From Methanomassiliicoccales archaeon (GTDB lineage: Archaea > Thermoplasmatota > Thermoplasmata > RBG-16-68-12 > SOIM01): a stretch of 64,000 bases of DNA. The notes beneath the pieces are model-generated. The model was not told where the DNA came from, searched no databases, and saw nothing but the letters and a program-made list of their open reading frames with translations. A program made the translations under genes and the position numbers. Shown piece by piece: positions 59,594 to 64,000 of this stretch. Positions within the stretch are counted from its first letter, which is position 1, and each line of letters starts with the position of its first letter. The stretch is taken from NCBI GenBank assembly GCA_004377185.1, contig SOIM01000037.1, positions 1-64,000 on the forward strand, read 5' to 3'.

Positions 59594-60163
59594 TCAGACC
59601 TCCGCTGCCGATATCGTCTCATCACATACGAGGTTCAGTATGTTCCTTATATCGTCGGATTCGTACTCTTCCATGGAGAAGATGATCGCGTACGCGTTCT
59701 TGGACCTCAGGTTGTTCACAAACATATGAAGGAATTCGGACAGGATACTGGTGCTATTATGAATTGCAAGTGAATTGATGGAATCCAATATCACAAGGTC
59801 GTTATGGTCAATGGTCTTTCGTATGAGGTACTCCACTTTCAGCATGACGTTCTCGAGCATTGTGGGGCTCTCGACATAGATGGCATTCTTGTGCTTGGAG
59901 GATGCGCCCATCATGAACTGCGACACGCAGTCCACGAAGTATATCCTCTCCAGGTCAACCTCCAAGACCTCCAGCGCGTTCACTATGGACTGCGAAGGTA
60001 TCGTTGAGGTCACGTAAATCGAATCCAGATTCTTGCTCGGGGCGAAGGAATCCAGAATACCCCTGATGGTATCGAAGTAGTTGTCCGCTCTTATCCTCAA
60101 GGCAATGGCAGAGGATTCGGGCAGGCTCTCCAATCTCTGGGCAACTCTCACCGAAACGCTCAT
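59594..60163 (-). CDS. RecA/KaiC-like protein lacking Walker A
   Basis: HNDLVILDSINSLAIHNSTSILSEFLHMFVNNLRSKNAYAIIFSMEE C-terminal half of the RecA fold; no P-loop. Confidence 0.65.
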   Translation of the reverse strand: MSVSVRVAQRLESLPESSAIALRIRADNYFDTIRGILDSFAPSKNLDSIYVTSTIPSQSIVNALEVLEVDLERIYFVDCVSQFMMGASSKHKNAIYVESPTMLENVMLKVEYLIRKTIDHNDLVILDSINSLAIHNSTSILSEFLHMFVNNLRSKNAYAIIFSMEEYESDDIRNILNLVCDETISAAEV

Positions 60164-60934
60164 CTATGCACCTCCAGCCACGCTTCCGCCTTTGAGAAGG
60201 GGAACCAGCAATACCCCGCAGTGGGTCAGATCCAGCACGTACTTGGCCCTGGAATGCATCGTCCCTCTCATCTTGACCACCTGGAGCGTTCTGAGGAGAT
60301 CTCCTCTCCTCTCCAGGTTTCCCATGAAGATTATTCCATCTGCGATGGCTTCTTCCACGCCAAATAGAGAATACCGTTCCTCGGCGGGCGATATCTCCGA
60401 GACCAACAGACTGGTGCAGCCCTGTGCAGATAGAACAGCACCCAGCTTGAGGATGAATTCTCTGATCTTCTCCTGCGTTCGGAGCCTATAGCAAACGGAT
60501 GTGATCGAGTCAATGACCAGGCGCTTGGTCTGGAGCTCGGTGACTATGTCGCTCAATGCATCGATAAGCACGTCCACCTCCTCCATCTCAAACTCAAGCT
60601 CCTCCAGTCCAAGCTGTGCATAGATGACTGGCATATCTACGAAGACCAGTTTGCCCTCCTTGATCAGCTTCTCGTCAAAGAACTCGTACGGGATGATGTT
60701 GTCCATCAGCCTATCACAGCTTTCTGTCACGGATATGAAAAGGCAGTTCTCCCCTCCGAGTGCCCCGTGAACCAGGAACTCCATACAGAGGGTGGTCTTA
60801 CCTGTTCCAACACTCCCCGTGACCAGCACAGTGTTTCCCCTCGGAATTCCACCATCTAGGATGTTGTCCAAGGCATCTATCCCAGTGACACAGCGGTCTT
60901 TCTTCCTTCCCCCTGTGAGAACTTCCTCAGCCAT
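60164..60934 (-). CDS. KaiC-like RecA-superfamily ATPase
   Basis: VTGIDALDNILDGGIPRGNTVLVTGSVGTGKTTLCMEFLVHGA, KRLVIDSITSV, VVKMRGTMHS. Confidence 0.92.
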   Translation of the reverse strand: MAEEVLTGGRKKDRCVTGIDALDNILDGGIPRGNTVLVTGSVGTGKTTLCMEFLVHGALGGENCLFISVTESCDRLMDNIIPYEFFDEKLIKEGKLVFVDMPVIYAQLGLEELEFEMEEVDVLIDALSDIVTELQTKRLVIDSITSVCYRLRTQEKIREFILKLGAVLSAQGCTSLLVSEISPAEERYSLFGVEEAIADGIIFMGNLERRGDLLRTLQVVKMRGTMHSRAKYVLDLTHCGVLLVPLLKGGSVAGGA

Positions 60935-61037
60935 TTCAACCCCTTTATGCCGACCACTCTTATATCTATTTTCATGTCATTATCTTGAACGTCCGAAATC
61001 GATACGTTTTTAAGTAGCCTCTCCACTTTTGCCCTGC

Positions 61038-62336
61038 ATGCCAGAGAAACCTATATTGCAGGTTGCACTGGATTTGATGAACTTGCACCGCATTCTCAAG
61101 ATTGCCGAGGAGGCGGTTGAGGGTGGCGTGGACTGGTTGGAGGCCGGCACTCCCCTCATAAAGAGCGAAGGGATGGATTCGGTCCGCGAGCTCAAGAAGA
61201 GATTCCCTGGCAAGAAGATCGTGGCCGACATGAAGACCATGGATACGGGTGCGTACGAAGTGGAGATGGCTTCCAAGGCCGGAGCGGATGTGGTCATCGT
61301 GATGGCCCAGGCGGACGACAGCACCATAAGAGAGTCGGTCCGGGCGGCCGAGCGCTATGGCACTGAGATAATGGCAGACCTGATCGGTGTCGAGAAGAAG
61401 GCTGAGAGAGCAAAGCAGGTCCAGGATCTCGGCGTTCATTACCTTTGCGTCCATGTCAGCATAGACGAGCAGATGTTGGGGAAGGATCCTCTGGCTGAGC
61501 TGAGAGAGGTTTCGGACGTGTCCCAGGTCCCCGTCGCAGTTGCTGGAGGACTGAACTCAGAGACTGCGGTCCCCGCTCTCGAGGCTGGAGCTTCCATAAT
61601 CATCGTTGGTGGAGCGATAGTCAAAGCGCCTAATGTCACCGAAGCAACCTCGAACATAAGGAAGGCCATTGACCAGAAGGAGATAGTCAAGTCGGAGTTG
61701 TACAAGAAGTACAAGGAAGAGGAGCTGTACGAGGTCTTTTCCAAGGTTTCGACGCCTAACATAGCGGACGCGATGCAGAAGATGGGTACGATGGAAGGTA
61801 TTGTGCCCAGAATAAACCATGGAACGAAGATGGTGGGCCAGGCCCTGACGGTCAAGACCGCGGACGGTGATTGGGCAAAGCCTGTGGAGGCCATTGAGAA
61901 GGCCAAGAAGGGGGATGTCGTTGTTGTGGATGTTGGAGGCGGAAGAATCGCGATCTGGGGTGAACTGGCATCCTGGAGTTGCAGGCAAAAGGGGATTTCC
62001 GGCGTTGTGATAGATGGTGCTGCAAGGGATATCGACACAATACTCGATATCGACTTCCCCGTGTTTTCGAGACACATTGCTCCCAGGGCGGGCGAGCCCA
62101 AGGGTCACGGAGAGATCGGCTGTGAGATTGAGGTCGGAGGCCAGAGAGTAAGGACCGGTGACTGGATCGTCGGCGATGAAAGTGGGGTGGTCGTCATACC
62201 CAAGGGGATGGCGGTTGAGATGGCGAACCGCGCCATGGATGTTTTTGAAAGAGAGAACAGGATTCGAGAGGAAATCCAGAGGGGGAAGACGCTCTCAAGC
62301 GTTCTGGAACTCGAGAAATGGGAGACTGTGGACTGA
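61038..62336 (+). CDS. hps: Bifunctional 3-hexulose-6-phosphate synthase / RraA-like protein
   Basis: ILQVALDLMNLHRILKIAEEAVEGGVDWLEAGTPLIKSEGMDSVRELKKRFPGKKIVADMKTMDTG + C-terminal RraA: TPNIADAMQKMGTM, GAARDIDTILDIDFPVFSRHIAP. Confidence 0.95.
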   Translation: MPEKPILQVALDLMNLHRILKIAEEAVEGGVDWLEAGTPLIKSEGMDSVRELKKRFPGKKIVADMKTMDTGAYEVEMASKAGADVVIVMAQADDSTIRESVRAAERYGTEIMADLIGVEKKAERAKQVQDLGVHYLCVHVSIDEQMLGKDPLAELREVSDVSQVPVAVAGGLNSETAVPALEAGASIIIVGGAIVKAPNVTEATSNIRKAIDQKEIVKSELYKKYKEEELYEVFSKVSTPNIADAMQKMGTMEGIVPRINHGTKMVGQALTVKTADGDWAKPVEAIEKAKKGDVVVVDVGGGRIAIWGELASWSCRQKGISGVVIDGAARDIDTILDIDFPVFSRHIAPRAGEPKGHGEIGCEIEVGGQRVRTGDWIVGDESGVVVIPKGMAVEMANRAMDVFERENRIREEIQRGKTLSSVLELEKWETVD

Positions 62337-62345
62337 GATTTCGGT

Positions 62346-63011
62346 CTAAAGAAGATACAGAGCTGCAAGCAGCCCCACGGCCGCAACCACTAGGAGCACG
62401 TAGACGGCCACGCTCCATCTGTATATCTTTGACCCATCAAGTGGCGGAAATGGAATGAGATTGAACCCACCCAGCACCACATTTATCCATGCTAGCAGGT
62501 AGAATATCCCTGCCAGGTCAAACCCGAAAGGAAAGACCGGGACCGGGAAGGCTCTTGCAGTAAAGTAGATGGCCACGAACATCGCTCCGATCGATAGGTT
62601 GGTCACGGGTCCGGCCGCGCTGATCTTTCCGTTTTCCTCTACCGTGATTGGGCCACCGATGATGACCGCACCAGGTGCTGCGAAGATTATTCCGAACAAG
62701 GAGGTGACGATCGCGAAAAGGAGTCCCGTCACGTAGTAGCTGTACTCCGCCCAGCAACCGTATCTCTGCGCGAGGAACTTATGGGCCATCTCGTGGAAGA
62801 AGAACGCTGTCAGGACGGCCAGGAAAGATATCACGAACACATACGCGAACTTCGAACTTCCCAGTTCTCTGGCTAGTCCATCTATCCCTCCAGAGAAGAA
62901 TATGGCAAACGCCAAGGTGAGAACCAGTACGGATATTGCTATCTCCCTGAGCTCTCTCCTGCTGAAACGAAAACCACCGGCCTGGGGATACTGGTATTGT
63001 GGCCAAGCCAT
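62346..63011 (-). CDS. Site-2 protease family (M50) membrane metalloprotease
   Basis: AFFFHEMAHKFLAQRYG (HExxH), multi-TM, NLIPFPPLDGSKIYRW. Confidence 0.92.
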   Translation of the reverse strand: MAWPQYQYPQAGGFRFSRRELREIAISVLVLTLAFAIFFSGGIDGLARELGSSKFAYVFVISFLAVLTAFFFHEMAHKFLAQRYGCWAEYSYYVTGLLFAIVTSLFGIIFAAPGAVIIGGPITVEENGKISAAGPVTNLSIGAMFVAIYFTARAFPVPVFPFGFDLAGIFYLLAWINVVLGGFNLIPFPPLDGSKIYRWSVAVYVLLVVAAVGLLAALYLL

Positions 63012-63041
63012 ACTTCTGCTATTCTCCCTGGATATTTATTT

Positions 63042-63953
63042 CTATCCTCTCTTGAACTTGGCCCCGCAGTTGTCGCAGGAAGGTGAGCCTGGGTCCAATC
63101 CTGACTGGCAGAGCGGGCAACTCACCCTTCCTTTCTCAGGTTTGGGAGACTCTTTCTTGGGGGTCTGGGGCTTGTTCTTTCCTCTGGTGACAAAATCCGA
63201 TTTCAACATCCGTTCGAGCTCGTCCACGTCAAACCCACCTTCCTCCCACGATTGGAGCTGATCCTCGCAGTCTCGAGTAATAGAATAACTGACCTCATTT
63301 TCCCGCAACATCTCTGTGATCTCCCTTTGCATGGAAACTGGCATCTCTCTGAACCCTTTGTCTTGATGTATCTTGTTGTAAGCTTCCCCTATGCACTTCC
63401 CAAGGTTCTTCTCGAGCTTCTGAACATTCTCATCCAGACCAATCATTGTACAGTACCCGCAAACCACACATTTCTTCGAAGAAGCGTCCACTAGGCTCTT
63501 GCATGTGGGACATTCCACCACTTCGGACGCCACCTTCTTTTTCTTCGTTCCCAGAACGTCCATAAGCATTATTCTCCGAGCTATGATATGATGAAGGCCC
63601 TTCTCCTTCTGCCTCTTGGTCAGGGTCAAAGCGATCAAGGAGGCAAAGTCGGTGACTCCCTCCTCGAACAGGTTGGAGGCCATTTCCTCTGTCACACCGG
63701 GAACCAGCTGGAACCTCTTCACGGCTTCCTCCCTCTGGAGACTCGTCTCTTCCGCCTCTTCTTTCTCCCTCTTGGCCTCGTTGACGCTCTTGCCACAGTA
63801 TTCGCAGACGAATGAGAAAGCAGGAAAGGGATTTCCGCAGGACTGGCATAGAACCTTCTTGCCGGTTATGACTGTTCCGCATCTCTCACAAAGCCCATCC
63901 TCTCCTACGAAAAAACCGCAGACAGTGCATTTCGGCTGGCTCGCTTGTGACAT
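63042..63953 (-). CDS. Multi-zinc-ribbon protein with HhH-like segment
   Basis: CTVCGFFVGEDGLCERCG, CQSCGNPFPAFSFVCEYCG, CPTCKSLVDASSKKCVVCG, CPLCQSGLDPGSPSCDNCG; FQLVPGVTEEMASNLFEEGVTDFASL. Confidence 0.8.
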   Translation of the reverse strand: MSQASQPKCTVCGFFVGEDGLCERCGTVITGKKVLCQSCGNPFPAFSFVCEYCGKSVNEAKREKEEAEETSLQREEAVKRFQLVPGVTEEMASNLFEEGVTDFASLIALTLTKRQKEKGLHHIIARRIMLMDVLGTKKKKVASEVVECPTCKSLVDASSKKCVVCGYCTMIGLDENVQKLEKNLGKCIGEAYNKIHQDKGFREMPVSMQREITEMLRENEVSYSITRDCEDQLQSWEEGGFDVDELERMLKSDFVTRGKNKPQTPKKESPKPEKGRVSCPLCQSGLDPGSPSCDNCGAKFKRG

Positions 63954-64000
63954 GTTGCATCCCTGCTGATGGATGGAGTGGAAGGTGATTTACTAGCACA

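Noticed and set aside
61439-62108. Two long minus-strand ORFs (220 and 183 aa)
   Set aside because: Antisense to the strongly supported Hps-RraA gene; Ser/Thr/Pro-rich shadow translation.
61038-62336. Hps-RraA fusion as a novel architecture
   Set aside because: Bifunctional hexulose-6-phosphate synthase/RraA-like fusions are already known in archaea.

Overview
The window is a gene-dense archaeal chromosome segment, probably Thermoplasmatota/Euryarchaeota; the lineage is inferred from gene content only. The backbone is conserved: the exosome/proteasome superoperon (Pop5, PsmA, SBDS, Rrp4, Rrp41, Rrp42, L37Ae, RpoP, Pcc1, prefoldin beta), DUF106-cmk-Cbf5, a riboflavin operon, TBP, FtsZ, MetRS, PurD, Hps-RraA and PGI/PMI. 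I found no CRISPR arrays, transposases or rRNA. The most interesting items are: (1) an eight-gene same-strand cluster at 35.2-41.6 kb combining a V4R-wHTH protein, a KaiC-like ATPase, a roadblock-like protein, a Zn-finger coiled-coil protein, a wHTH, two divergent Cys-containing paralogues and a GNAT, which is my best candidate for an undescribed signalling system; (2) three consecutive KaiC/RecA-like genes at 58.9-60.9 kb, two of which lack a usable Walker A, next to a pilin; (3) an initiator tRNA-Met gene with about 36 nt of hairpin-forming insertion in its D-loop; (4) a tRNA-Ser followed by a ~0.7 kb toxin-antitoxin micro-island bounded by an 18-bp direct repeat of the tRNA 3' end; (5) a textbook C/D box sRNA at 56370-56430; (6) three promoter-hairpin-polyU small RNA candidates around 30.2-31.0 kb; (7) an STT3/AglB-like protein fused to more than 1000 aa of repeat domains; (8) an ATL-endonuclease V fusion with the alkyl-acceptor Cys replaced. 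All calls come from reading the sequence by eye plus family knowledge; no searches were run.
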